Of a stretch of DNA of 64,000 nucleotides, positions 35,042 through 44,071 are shown in pieces. Source of the stretch: Pseudoponticoccus marisrubri (GTDB taxonomy: Bacteria; Pseudomonadota; Alphaproteobacteria; Rhodobacterales; Rhodobacteraceae); NCBI RefSeq assembly GCF_001482405.1, contig NZ_LPXO01000014.1, positions 40,311 through 104,310 of the forward strand, written 5' to 3'. The notes beneath the pieces were generated by a model that was not told the origin of the DNA, ran no database searches, and was given only the letters and a program-made list of their open reading frames with translations. The stretch's first letter is position 1; every line of letters starts with the position of its first letter. Position numbers and translations under genes: made by a program.

Positions 35042-36083
35042 CGTGGCCATCATCGGCGCCGGGATCGGCGCGCAGCACATGGCAGGCTTTGCCGCACTGC
35101 CGGATCTCTTCACCGTGCGCACGGTCTGCGATCTGGACACGGCCCGCGCCGCCGAGATGGCGGGTGACGCGGCCGTCACGGATGATTTCGCCGCGGTGCT
35201 GGCCGATCCGCAGATCGACATCGTCGACATCTGCCTGCCGCCGCACCTGCATTTCCAAGCCTGCATCGACGCGCTGGAGGCGGGCAAGCACGTGATCTGC
35301 GAAAAGCCGCTGGTGCGCTCGCTGCGCGAGGCCGACGCGCTGATCGCCACGGCCGAGGCCACCGGCCGGCAGGTCTTTCCGGTCTTCCAGTACCGCTACG
35401 GCATCGGCGCGGCGCAGCTGCGCGCGCTGCAGGCCGCGGGGCTTGCCGGGCGCTGCTATGCCGGCACGCTCGAGACCCATTGGGACCGGCCCGCCGCCTA
35501 TTACGAGATCGACTGGCGCGGCACATGGGCGGGCGAATCGGGCGGCGCGGTGCTGGGCCACGCGATCCATATTCATGACTTCCTGCCCGCTTTCCTGGGG
35601 CCGGTGGCGCAGGTCTATGCCGATCTGGCCACGCGGGTGAACAAGATCGAGGTCGAGGATTGCGCGGCCCTGTCGATCCGCATGGCGGACGGTGCGCTGA
35701 TCACCTCGTCGGTGACGCTGGGCTGTGCCGAGAATATCAGCCGCATGCGCCTGATGTTCGAGGGGTTCACCGTCGAAAGCGACCATGCCCCCTATGCACC
35801 CGCGGCCAAGCCGTGGCGCTTCAAAGCGCGCGCGCCCACCACGCAGGCGCAGATCGACGCGGTGCTGGACGACCTCGGCCCCGAGGCCGCGCCTTGGTAT
35901 CCCGGCCTGTTCCGCGCGCTCTCGGCTGCGCTGGATGGCCAGGGCGGGCAGGAGGTGACGCTACAGGACGGGCGCCGCTCGATCGAGTTCGTGACGGCCG
36001 TCTATGCCTCGGCCCGCGCGGGCGCGCCGGTGACGCTGCCGCTGGGCGCCGATCACCCGCTCTATGACAGCTGGCTGCCCTGA
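35034..36083 (+). CDS. Gfo/Idh/MocA-family oxidoreductase (3 of 3)
   Basis: 349 residues. Rossmann motif IIGAGIGAQHMAGFA (about 5-19), EKP motif VICEKPLVRS, and second domain with GGAVLGHAIHIHDFLPAFLG. It starts 8 bases inside the preceding gene and ends 3 bases before the esterase-like gene. Three adjacent, divergent paralogues suggest consecutive redox steps rather than duplicates of one activity; this is inference. Confidence 0.86.
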   Translation: MRDVAIIGAGIGAQHMAGFAALPDLFTVRTVCDLDTARAAEMAGDAAVTDDFAAVLADPQIDIVDICLPPHLHFQACIDALEAGKHVICEKPLVRSLREADALIATAEATGRQVFPVFQYRYGIGAAQLRALQAAGLAGRCYAGTLETHWDRPAAYYEIDWRGTWAGESGGAVLGHAIHIHDFLPAFLGPVAQVYADLATRVNKIEVEDCAALSIRMADGALITSSVTLGCAENISRMRLMFEGFTVESDHAPYAPAAKPWRFKARAPTTQAQIDAVLDDLGPEAAPWYPGLFRALSAALDGQGGQEVTLQDGRRSIEFVTAVYASARAGAPVTLPLGADHPLYDSWLP

Positions 36084-36086
36084 GCC

Positions 36087-37205
36087 ATGCCGGGGCTGTG
36101 CGCGGCCTCGCGGGCGCGGGTCCTCTCCGAGCTGGCCGGATCGCTTTACGGCCCGGTGCCGCGGCCGCCCGACGCGCTGGAGGTGAGCTGCCAGCCCTGG
36201 ACCGGGTCGCATGCCTTGTGGCTGCGCATCACCGCGCGGGTCGGCACGGGCGCTTTCACGGTCGATGCGGCGCTCTGGCTGCCATCGGGACCGGGCCCCG
36301 CGCCGCTGATTGCCGGGCTCGACTTCCTCGGCCCCGTGGGGATGAGCGCCGATCCCGGCTTTCCGCTGGACCCCGATGCCGTGGTCTCGCCCCGTCCCGA
36401 TCTTGGCGCGGCGGATGGGCGGCTGCGCGACGCGATGCGCGGCGCCTCGACCTATCGCTGGCCGCGCGACCTGCTGCTGCGGCGCGGCTACGCGCTGCTG
36501 CTGAGCTGCTACGGCTCATGGGTGCCGGATGATCCGCAGGCATGGCGCGCGCATGGGGTGAAGCCGCTGATCGACCCCGACGGGCCGTCCGGCGCGATCT
36601 CGCTCTGGGCCTGGGCGCTGATGCGGTTGCTGGATGTGGCCGAGAAATGGCCCGAGATCGACGCGGGCCGCATGACCGTCGCGGGGCATTCGCGGCTGGG
36701 CAAGGCGGCGCTCTGGGCCGCGGCGCAGGACGGGCGCATCCGGGGCGTCTATGCCAACCAGTCGGGCTGTGCCGGGGCGGCCCTGTCGCGCCATCCCGAG
36801 GGCGAGACCTTGGCCCAGCTGGCCGATCGCTTCCCCCACTGGCTGTGCCCCGACCCGGTGACCGACCCGGGCGCTCTGCCAATGGACCAGGACCGGCTGA
36901 TCGCGGCCTGCGCGCCGCGCGGGGTCTACCTGGCCGCGGCGGCGGGCGATGGCTGGGCCGATCCGGCGGGCAGCTACCGCGCGCTGCAGATGGCGGCGCG
37001 TGCCTGGCCCGATGCCCATATCGACACCCCGCCAGAAATCGCATTGCGCCCCGACCAGCCGATCCTGTCGGGCCCGCTGGGCTGGCACCTGCGCCCCGGC
37101 GGGCACGAGATGCTGCCGCAGGACTGGGTTCGCGTACTGAACTGGCTGGACCGGCTCAGCCCCGCATCCGAAGATGCCCGGGATCATAGGGGCAGGGCGG
37201 GATGA
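36087..37205 (+). CDS. CE15-like glucuronoyl esterase / alpha-beta hydrolase
   Basis: 372 residues. The nucleophile elbow is GHSRLGKAALWAAAQD (about 195-210), and later motifs ANQSGCAGAALSRHPEGETL, LIAACAPRGVYL and HLRPGGHE (likely catalytic His) match bacterial carbohydrate esterase family 15, which cleaves esters of glucuronic acid such as lignin-xylan links. No signal peptide is seen, unusual for an enzyme on polymers, so it may act on imported oligosaccharide esters. The 3' end overlaps the convergent dehydrogenase gene by 50 bases. Confidence 0.75.
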   Translation: MPGLCAASRARVLSELAGSLYGPVPRPPDALEVSCQPWTGSHALWLRITARVGTGAFTVDAALWLPSGPGPAPLIAGLDFLGPVGMSADPGFPLDPDAVVSPRPDLGAADGRLRDAMRGASTYRWPRDLLLRRGYALLLSCYGSWVPDDPQAWRAHGVKPLIDPDGPSGAISLWAWALMRLLDVAEKWPEIDAGRMTVAGHSRLGKAALWAAAQDGRIRGVYANQSGCAGAALSRHPEGETLAQLADRFPHWLCPDPVTDPGALPMDQDRLIAACAPRGVYLAAAAGDGWADPAGSYRALQMAARAWPDAHIDTPPEIALRPDQPILSGPLGWHLRPGGHEMLPQDWVRVLNWLDRLSPASEDARDHRGRAG

Positions 37206-39588
37206 CCTCGGCCGGAACGAGATCGCCCAGCAGGTCCAGCGTGACCCGCGTGCCCGGGGTCGAGAGCGCGGGCGCCACGAAGGCCAGCGCCAGGTTCAGC
37301 CCCGTCCGGTGCCCCCAGGCGCCCGAGGTCACCGTGCCCATGACGGCCCCGTCCCGCATGGCCGAGGCGCCGGGATGCGCGGCCCGGTCCGTCGCCGCGA
37401 CCGAGAGCGTCACCAGCCGTCGCCGCGGCCCCGCCTCTTGCCGGGCCAGAAGCGCCGCTTTGCCATGGAAGTCCTTGTCCAGCCGGACGAATCGGTCGAG
37501 CCCTGTTTCGAACGGGTCGAACTCGGTCAGCAGGTCGGCCTTCCAGTGCAGGAAGCCCTTTTCCAGCCGCATGGACTCCACCGCCCGGCTGCCGAACAGC
37601 CGCAACCCCTGCGCGGCCCCGGCCTCGCGCAGGGCGGTGAAGGCGACCAGCAAGCTGGCATTGGGCACGTGGATCTCGTAGGCCAGCTCGCCCGAGAAGC
37701 TGACCGACATCACCGTGACCGGCGCGATCCCGACAAATGCCTCGCGCACCGACAGCCACGGGAAGGCGCCGGCCGACCAGTCGCCCCGGCTGACCGCACA
37801 GAGCACCGCGCGCGCCTTGGGCCCGGCCAGCACCAGCACCGTGTGGCTGTTGGTCAGCGAAGTCAGGCGCACATCCTCGTCCGGCCGAACGTGCTGGCAG
37901 AGCCAGTCCATGTCGTGGCGCGCCGAAGCGGCGGCCGAGCCGTACCAGATCCGCGGCCCACCGCGATCCGAGGCGGGCAGGCGGGCAAAGGTGGCCTCGG
38001 CCTTGACCATGCCGTGATCGTTCAGCAGGTAGCCCAGTCCGACCCGCCCGTCGCGCGCGGGCAGGCGGCCGCAGCACATCCGGTCGAGGAAGGCCTGCGC
38101 ATCCGCCCCGGTGATCTCGATCCGGTTGAACCCGTTCACCTCGGCCAGCCCGACGGCCTGCTGCACGGCGCGCACCTCCTCGGCCACCACGTCGAACGCC
38201 TCGTCGAAGCGGAAGCCGTGGGTCACGGTGAATTCCGGGGCGGGGCGGATATACTCCACCCGCTCCCAGCCATCGACCGGGGCAAAGGCGGCGCCCTCGG
38301 CGGCCAGCACCGGGGTGAGCGGCGTGGTCTTGGCATTGCGCCCGGCGGGACGTTGTTCGTTCGGGAAGTGGAAACGGAACTCATTGCGGTACTCCTGGAT
38401 CGCCATCTGCGAACAGAGCTCGGTATTGGCCTCGGGGCCGAAGCGGCGCGGATCCAGCGCCCAGGTGTCGTAGCAGGCCTCGCCATGCACAATCTGCTGC
38501 GCCAGAAGCCAGCCATGGCCGCCGCCCTCGCCAAGGCCCGCGCGCAGCCCGATGATACAGAAGGCGTTGCGCCGCCCCGGGATCGGGCCGACCAGCGGCG
38601 CGCCGTCGATCGTGTAGGTGATCGGCCCGTTGACCACGCGCTTGATCCCGGTCTCGCGCAGCGCCGGCATGCGGGCAAAGGCGCCCTCGAGCACGTCCAT
38701 GATCCGGTCGAGGTCATCCGGGCAGAGCGCGTTGGTGAAATGCGGGTCGATCCCGTCCATCCCCCAAGTGCGGCAGTGCTGCTCGTAGAAGCCGACCAGC
38801 AGCCCGCCGCGTTCCGGCCGGCAGTAATAGTCGCTGATCGGGCAGCGCAGCAGCGGCATCCGGTGGCCGGCCGCGGCGATGGCGGGGATGTCCTCGGTCA
38901 CGAAATACTGGTGCTCCATCGACATGACCGGGTGATGCACCCCCATCATCGCGCCGACCTCGTTCACCCGGTAGCCGCAGGCATTGACCACGATCTGCGC
39001 GTGGATCTCGCCCTGCGGCGTGGTGACGATCCAGCTGTCATCGTCCAGCTGGCGCAGCCCGGTGACGGGCGTGTTGCGCATCACCTCGGCGCCTGCCTTG
39101 CGCGCGCGGCGCGCCAGCGCCTGGCAGAGCTGTGCGGGGTCGATATCGCCGTCCGACGGATCCCAGAGCCCGCCCAGCAGGTTCTCGGTCGAGATCAGAG
39201 GATGGCGGCGGGCGCATTCGGCCGCGTCGAGCACCTCGAACTCAACCCCCATGCCGCGCGCCATCGAGGCGAAATGGCGATAGCCGTCCATCTGCGCCTC
39301 GGTGTTGGCCAGCCTTATGCCGCCATCGCCATGGTGATAGCCCACCGGGTAGTCGGGATCGTCGCGCAGCTCCTGGTAGAGCGCGATGGAATGCGATTTC
39401 AGCCCGACCATGGTCTGGCTGGTGCCGAAATTTGTCACCTGCGCGGCCGAGTGCCAGGTGGTGCCCGAGGTCAGCTCGTCCCGTTCGAGCAGCATCACGT
39501 CGGACCACCCCTCCCGTGTCAGGTGATAGAGGGTCGAACAGCCGGCGATCCCGCCGCCGATCACCACCACGCGTGCCGAATTGCGCAT
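37156..39588 (-). CDS. Dimethylglycine/sarcosine dehydrogenase-like FAD protein with GcvT-type domain
   Basis: 810 residues from ATG 39588 (AGGAGAGG just upstream). N-terminal FAD dinucleotide fold VVVIGGGIAGCSTLYHL, with the covalent-FAD-type stretch TSGTTWHSAAQV following. DAO domain to about residue 400. The C-terminal half is a glycine-cleavage T-protein/folate-binding domain (GRVGLGYLLNDHGMVKAEAT, FSGELAYEIHVP, VESMRLEKGFLHW). Such enzymes oxidatively demethylate N-methylglycines, passing the one-carbon unit to tetrahydrofolate. Divergent from an MttB-like gene, supporting methylamine/betaine metabolism. Confidence 0.85.
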   Translation of the reverse strand: MRNSARVVVIGGGIAGCSTLYHLTREGWSDVMLLERDELTSGTTWHSAAQVTNFGTSQTMVGLKSHSIALYQELRDDPDYPVGYHHGDGGIRLANTEAQMDGYRHFASMARGMGVEFEVLDAAECARRHPLISTENLLGGLWDPSDGDIDPAQLCQALARRARKAGAEVMRNTPVTGLRQLDDDSWIVTTPQGEIHAQIVVNACGYRVNEVGAMMGVHHPVMSMEHQYFVTEDIPAIAAAGHRMPLLRCPISDYYCRPERGGLLVGFYEQHCRTWGMDGIDPHFTNALCPDDLDRIMDVLEGAFARMPALRETGIKRVVNGPITYTIDGAPLVGPIPGRRNAFCIIGLRAGLGEGGGHGWLLAQQIVHGEACYDTWALDPRRFGPEANTELCSQMAIQEYRNEFRFHFPNEQRPAGRNAKTTPLTPVLAAEGAAFAPVDGWERVEYIRPAPEFTVTHGFRFDEAFDVVAEEVRAVQQAVGLAEVNGFNRIEITGADAQAFLDRMCCGRLPARDGRVGLGYLLNDHGMVKAEATFARLPASDRGGPRIWYGSAAASARHDMDWLCQHVRPDEDVRLTSLTNSHTVLVLAGPKARAVLCAVSRGDWSAGAFPWLSVREAFVGIAPVTVMSVSFSGELAYEIHVPNASLLVAFTALREAGAAQGLRLFGSRAVESMRLEKGFLHWKADLLTEFDPFETGLDRFVRLDKDFHGKAALLARQEAGPRRRLVTLSVAATDRAAHPGASAMRDGAVMGTVTSGAWGHRTGLNLALAFVAPALSTPGTRVTLDLLGDLVPAEVIPPCPYDPGHLRMRG

Positions 39589-39746
39589 CCTGCCTCTCCT
39601 GTTGGTCTGCCCCGCATCGGGGCGCATCGGCGCGGCGGGGGCAAGGCACGCAAGGGCAATTCGGCTTTCCCGAAACCTTCATTTCAACAGGCTGCATCCG
39701 CAACTTGGCGCTTGCCACGCCGCGGGGCCCGGCGGTTGACTGGGCC

Positions 39747-41270
39747 ATGTCGGATGCAAACCTGCGCAAGCCGCGCCGCGGAGGACGCCGTGCGCGCCAT
39801 GACACACGGGCTGCGGGCCCGCCCAACCCCTGCCCGCCGGGGCAGCGGGGCGGTCAGTACCAGCCGCTGTCGCCGCGCGAGATGCAGGCGATCCTCGACA
39901 CCGCGCTGCGCCTGCTGGACGAGCTGGGCATGGGCGACGTGCCCGAGCGCCTGCGCGGCGACCTGCTGGCCGCGGGCGCGCGCGTGGCGGGCGACCGGGT
40001 CTGCCTGCCGCCCGCGCTGGTCGAGGCGGCGATCGCGGCGTGCCCCAAGCGCTTTGTCCTCCACGGGCGCGACCCGGCCCGCTCGATCACGGTGGGCGGC
40101 GAGGCGGTGCATTTCGGCTCGGGCGGGGCGGCGGTGCAGGTGCTGGACATCGATACCGGGCTCTACCGCCCCGCGACCCTGCGCGACCTGCATGATTTCA
40201 CCCGGCTGCAGGACAGCCTGGTCAATATCGGCTGGTTCACGCGCTGCTGCATCGCCACCGACCTGGCCGATCCGTTCGCGCTGGACGTCAACACGGTGCA
40301 CGCGCTGTTGCGCAACACGACCAAGCCCGTGGGCACGGCCTTCACGCTGGCCGAGCATGTGGCGCCCATCGTGAAGATGCTGGACGTGGCGGCGGGCGGG
40401 CCGGGGGCCTTTGCCGAACGGCCCTTCCTCAAGGCGCATGTCAGCCCGATCATCTCGCCCCTGAAGTTCGGCGCCGACGCGGTGGCTGTCAGCTATGAAT
40501 GCGTGGCGCATGGCATCCCGATCAACGCGATCACCGCGGCGCAATCGGGCGCCACGGCGCCGGCGACGCTGGCGGGGTTCCTTGCGCAGTCGCTGGCCGA
40601 GACTCTGGCCAGCCTCGTCATGGTGCACGTGATGAAGCCCGGCCACCCGATGATCTTCTCGAACTGGCCCTTCGTGGTGGACCTGCGCAGCGGCGCCTTT
40701 TCTGGCGGCGGGGCCGAGGTGGCGGTGCTGAACGCGGCCTCGGCGCAGCTGTCGAACTGGCTGGGGCTGGTCTCGGGCGTGGCCTGTTCGATGACCGATG
40801 CCAAGGCGGTGGACGCGCAATACGGGGCCGAGAAGGCGATGACCGCGCTGGCCGCGGGGTTGGCGGGCGGCAATCTCGTCTATGAGAGCGCCGGCATGAC
40901 CGCGGCGCTGCTGGGCGCGAGCTTCGAAGGGTTCGTGCTGGACAACGAGATGCTGGGCGGGGTCTACCGCGTGCTGCGCGGCATCGAGGTCAGCCCCGAG
41001 ACGCTGGGTTTCGAGACGATCCGCGAGACGGTGCAGGGCGCGGGCCATTTCCTGGGCGCGGCGCAGACCCGTGCGGCGATGGAGCGCGACTATCTGTACC
41101 CGCGGCTGGCTGACCGGCTGGCCCCGGTGGCCTGGGCCGAGCAGGGCGCGCTGAACGCCTGGGGCCGGGCCCGGGTCGAGGCGCGCCGCCTGCTGGAGGC
41201 GCCGCATCCCGGCTTTCTCGATGCCGCGCAGGAACGCGCGATCCGCGCCATGCTGCCCGTCGCGGGCTGA
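39747..41270 (+). CDS. MttB-superfamily methyltransferase (non-pyrrolysine)
   Basis: 507 residues from ATG 39747. The family fold is recognisable from SPREMQAILDTALRLLDELG, FHFGSGGAAVQVLD-type residues near 110, HGIPINAITAAQSGATAPAT and VYESAGMTAALLGASFEG. There is no in-frame TAG, so no pyrrolysine, unlike true trimethylamine methyltransferases. Non-Pyl members demethylate betaines such as glycine betaine or carnitine onto a corrinoid protein. No corrinoid-protein gene is adjacent. A basic N-terminal tail of about 40 residues precedes the domain. It converges with urtE 3 bp away. Confidence 0.82.
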   Translation: MSDANLRKPRRGGRRARHDTRAAGPPNPCPPGQRGGQYQPLSPREMQAILDTALRLLDELGMGDVPERLRGDLLAAGARVAGDRVCLPPALVEAAIAACPKRFVLHGRDPARSITVGGEAVHFGSGGAAVQVLDIDTGLYRPATLRDLHDFTRLQDSLVNIGWFTRCCIATDLADPFALDVNTVHALLRNTTKPVGTAFTLAEHVAPIVKMLDVAAGGPGAFAERPFLKAHVSPIISPLKFGADAVAVSYECVAHGIPINAITAAQSGATAPATLAGFLAQSLAETLASLVMVHVMKPGHPMIFSNWPFVVDLRSGAFSGGGAEVAVLNAASAQLSNWLGLVSGVACSMTDAKAVDAQYGAEKAMTALAAGLAGGNLVYESAGMTAALLGASFEGFVLDNEMLGGVYRVLRGIEVSPETLGFETIRETVQGAGHFLGAAQTRAAMERDYLYPRLADRLAPVAWAEQGALNAWGRARVEARRLLEAPHPGFLDAAQERAIRAMLPVAG

Positions 41271-41273
41271 GCG

Positions 41274-41972
41274 TCAGACCGAGACCTTGGAGAGCAGCAG
41301 CTCGCGCGGGGTGTCCGCCTTGGGCGCGTCATGGATCACCGCGCCGCGTTCCAGCGCCACGAAATGATCGCCCAGATCGAAGGCGAAATCAAAGAACTGC
41401 TCGACCAGCACGATGGCCATGTCGCCGCGCCCGCGCAGGTATTTGATGACCTCGCCGATCTGGGTGATGATGTTGGGCTGGATGCCCTCGGTGGGCTCGT
41501 CCAGCAGCAGGAGCTTGGGCCGGGCCACCAGCGCTCGGGCGATGGCCAGCTGCTGCTGCTGGCCGCCCGACAGGTCGCCGCCGCGGCGGTGCAGGAAGTC
41601 CTTGAGGATCGGGAAGAGCTCGAAGATCTCGTCGGGCACGTGACGGTCGTCCCGCGGCAGGCAGGCATAGCCCGTCTCGAGATTCTCGCGCACGGTCATC
41701 AGCGGGAAGATGTCGCGCCCCTGCGGCACGTAGCCCACCCCCAGCCGGGCGCGGTGATGCGCGGGCATCTGGCGCGGCATCTCGGTGCCGTCCAGCGCCA
41801 TGCCCCCGCCCGAGCGCGGATGGGTGCCCGAGATCGCCTTGAGCAACGAGGTCTTGCCCACCCCGTTGGTGCCCATCAGGCAGGTGACCGCGCCGGGCCG
41901 GGCCTGCATCGAGATGCCGTGCAGGATCTGGCTGTGGCCGTAATGCAGGGTGAGGTCGGTCAGCGTCAGCAT
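41274..41972 (-). CDS. urtE: Urea ABC transporter ATPase UrtE
   Basis: 232 residues. Walker A GTNGVGKTSLLK, signature LSGGQQQQLAIARAL, Walker B LLLLDEPTEGIQPNII (the EGIQPNI wording is characteristic of UrtE), switch LVEQFFDFAFDLGD. Last gene of the minus-strand urtABCDE set. It is a branched-chain-amino-acid-type ATPase that powers high-affinity urea uptake with UrtD. The 78-bp gap to urtD holds a dispersed repeat. Confidence 0.95.
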   Translation of the reverse strand: MLTLTDLTLHYGHSQILHGISMQARPGAVTCLMGTNGVGKTSLLKAISGTHPRSGGGMALDGTEMPRQMPAHHRARLGVGYVPQGRDIFPLMTVRENLETGYACLPRDDRHVPDEIFELFPILKDFLHRRGGDLSGGQQQQLAIARALVARPKLLLLDEPTEGIQPNIITQIGEVIKYLRGRGDMAIVLVEQFFDFAFDLGDHFVALERGAVIHDAPKADTPRELLLSKVSV

Positions 41973-42019
41973 CCGCGCTCCTGTCCGGAAAGGCGGCGCC
42001 CGTGGCCGGCGCCGGATTT

Positions 42020-42041
42020 GAGTATTTGCAAAGAGAAGAAG
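42020..42041 (+). repeat. GAGTATTT...AAAGAGAAGAAG repeat between urtD and urtE
   Basis: Differs by one base from the copy at 48919-48940 in the urease cluster. It is preceded by a short GC dyad (GGCGCC twice near 41993 and 42009). Confidence 0.55.
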
Positions 42042-42050
42042 CCCATGCGC

Positions 42051-42791
42051 TCAGCGCCCCAGATAGACTTCGATCACCTGCGGGTCGCCGGTCACGTGGT
42101 CGATGCTGCCCTCGGCCAGCACCGATCCCTCGTTCAGCACGGTGACCTTGCAGTTCAGCCGGCGGACGAATTCCATGTCATGCTCGACCACGATCACCGC
42201 GTGGTCGCGGCCCAGATCGACCAGCATCTCGGTGGTCTTCTCGCGCTCGGCCGGGGTCATGCCGGCCGCAGGCTCGTCGACCAGCAGCAGGCGGGGCTCC
42301 TGCGCGAGCAGCATGCCGATCTCGAGCCATTGCTTCTGGCCATGGCTGAGCTCGCCCGCGGGGCGGGTCAGCGCCTCGGAAAGCCCGATGCGCGCGGCGA
42401 TCTCTTCGATGCGGGCGGCGCCGGCCCTGGTCTTGCGGTAGAGCAGCACGTCGAAGGGGCCGCGCGGGTTCTTCAGCGCCATGGCGAGGTTCTCGCGCAC
42501 GCTCTGCGCCTCGAAGACGGTGGGTTTCTGGAACTTGCGGCCGATCCCTTCGCGGGCGATGCGCGATTCCGACAGGCCGAGCAGCGAGATGCCCTTGTCG
42601 CCATAGAGGATGCGGCCCTCGTCGGGTTTGGTCTTGCCGGTGATGATGTCCATGAAGGTCGTCTTGCCGGCGCCGTTGGGGCCGATGATGGCGCGCAGCT
42701 CGGGTTCGCCGATCTGGAAGGAGAGGTTGTTGATGGCGCGGAACCCGTCGAAGGAGACCGAGACGCCGGACATTTCCAGTAGTGTGCTCAT
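42051..42791 (-). CDS. urtD: Urea ABC transporter ATPase UrtD
   Basis: 246 residues from ATG 42791, which overlaps the urtC stop (ATGA at 42788-42791). Walker A GPNGAGKTTFMD, signature LSHGQKQWLEIGMLL, Walker B LLLVDEPAAGMTPAE, switch VVEHDMEFVRRL. The C-terminus ends VIEVYLGR, typical of LivG/UrtD ATPases. With UrtE it forms the heteromeric motor of the urea importer. Confidence 0.95.
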   Translation of the reverse strand: MSTLLEMSGVSVSFDGFRAINNLSFQIGEPELRAIIGPNGAGKTTFMDIITGKTKPDEGRILYGDKGISLLGLSESRIAREGIGRKFQKPTVFEAQSVRENLAMALKNPRGPFDVLLYRKTRAGAARIEEIAARIGLSEALTRPAGELSHGQKQWLEIGMLLAQEPRLLLVDEPAAGMTPAEREKTTEMLVDLGRDHAVIVVEHDMEFVRRLNCKVTVLNEGSVLAEGSIDHVTGDPQVIEVYLGR

Positions 42792-43951
42792 GACTTCCTC
42801 ACCAGCTTGTCGACCAGCCCGCCGAGCCCCTGCGGCGCGAAGAGCGTGACGGCCACGAAGGACAGGCCCAGCAGCACCAGCCACCAGTCGGTCCACTGGA
42901 TGGTGTAGATGCCGAGATCGATATCGGGCGCGCCGCCGCCGGTGAACCAACTGGATAGCAGGGTGACGAAGACCGTGCCCAGCACCGCCCCGTAGAGCCG
43001 GCCGCGCCCGCCGATGGCGACCCAGACGGCGAGGTAGATCGAGGCGATGGGCGCGATCTCGGCGGGGTTGATGATGCCGGCCTGCGGGTAGTAGAGCGCC
43101 CCCGCGATGCCCGAGACCACCGCCGTCAGGGTGAAGACGAAGAGCTTGTAGCTTTCCACGTGGTAGCCGAGGAAGCGCACCCGCGCCTCGTCGTCACGGA
43201 TGGCGCGGATCACGCTGCCCATCTTGCCCGAGACCACCCAGGCGAAGAGCACGTAGCCCAGTGCCAGCGCCAGGGCCGAAGCCCAGAAGAAGGCGATCGA
43301 GATCTGCGATTGCGGCGTGGCCTCGAAGCCGGGGATGTTCTGCAGCCCCGACAGCCCGTTATTGCCGCGCAGCCCGCTGTCGTTCTGGAAGAGGTAGAGC
43401 GACAGGGCGAGCGTCATGGCCTGGGTCAGGATCGACAGGTAGACGCCGGTGACGCGGCTGCGGAAGGCCAGCCAGCCGAAGACCAGCGCCAGGAGCCCCG
43501 GCACCAGCACGACCATGGCCAGTTGCAGCGGCAGCGAATGGGCAAAGGCCCAGATGGCGGGGAATTCCGAGGCGCCGACCACGCCGAAGATCTGGCTGGC
43601 GATGGCGTCCGAGACCTCGGCTTCGGTCGGCGGGATCACCGCGGCGGCGAGGTTCTCGGTCACGATGGCCTCGGTGCGGGCATACATCAGCCACATGCCG
43701 ATGGCATAGCCGCCGATCCCGAAGAAGGCGAAATGCCCCAGGCTCAGGATGCCGCAATAGCCCCAGACCACGTCCATGGCGATGGCCACGAGGCACAGGC
43801 ACAGCGTCTTGCCCAGCGTCTTGACGAAGGAGGTCGAGAGCACCGCGGTGCCATAGGCCTCGGACAGCACGGTCACGCCGAGGGTGAACAGGCCCAAAAG
43901 CCCGATGAACCACAGGATCGAGGGGTTCTGCGCGAGAAAGCCGCGGGTCAT
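42788..43951 (-). CDS. urtC: Urea ABC transporter permease UrtC
   Basis: 387 residues, multi-pass LivM-type inner-membrane protein. Typical stretches: DVVWGYCGILSLGHFAFFGIG near the second membrane segment, FRSRVTGVYLSILTQAMTLAL, and YGAVLGTVFVTLLSSWF in the C-terminal part. It pairs with UrtB as the urea channel. Gap of 120 bp to urtB upstream. Confidence 0.94.
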   Translation of the reverse strand: MTRGFLAQNPSILWFIGLLGLFTLGVTVLSEAYGTAVLSTSFVKTLGKTLCLCLVAIAMDVVWGYCGILSLGHFAFFGIGGYAIGMWLMYARTEAIVTENLAAAVIPPTEAEVSDAIASQIFGVVGASEFPAIWAFAHSLPLQLAMVVLVPGLLALVFGWLAFRSRVTGVYLSILTQAMTLALSLYLFQNDSGLRGNNGLSGLQNIPGFEATPQSQISIAFFWASALALALGYVLFAWVVSGKMGSVIRAIRDDEARVRFLGYHVESYKLFVFTLTAVVSGIAGALYYPQAGIINPAEIAPIASIYLAVWVAIGGRGRLYGAVLGTVFVTLLSSWFTGGGAPDIDLGIYTIQWTDWWLVLLGLSFVAVTLFAPQGLGGLVDKLVRKS

Positions 43952-44071
43952 GTCAGGCCTCCGGTCTGGGGTGCGGTGCGCGCGCGGGGCGGCCGGCCCT
44001 TGCGCGGCGGTTGCGGGGCAGGGGGCTGGGGGAGATGCGCGCCGGCGCGGATCAGGAGCACATGCATCGGA

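Noticed and set aside
37174..40374. Very long open frame (1066 codons) opposite the dimethylglycine-dehydrogenase-like gene
   Set aside because: It is antisense to a gene with clear FAD and GcvT motifs, is rich in Arg, Gly, His and Ala, and has no recognisable domain. High GC content makes stop-free antisense frames common here.
39747..41270. Possible pyrrolysine-containing trimethylamine methyltransferase
   Set aside because: No in-frame TAG occurs in the gene; it belongs to the non-pyrrolysine branch.
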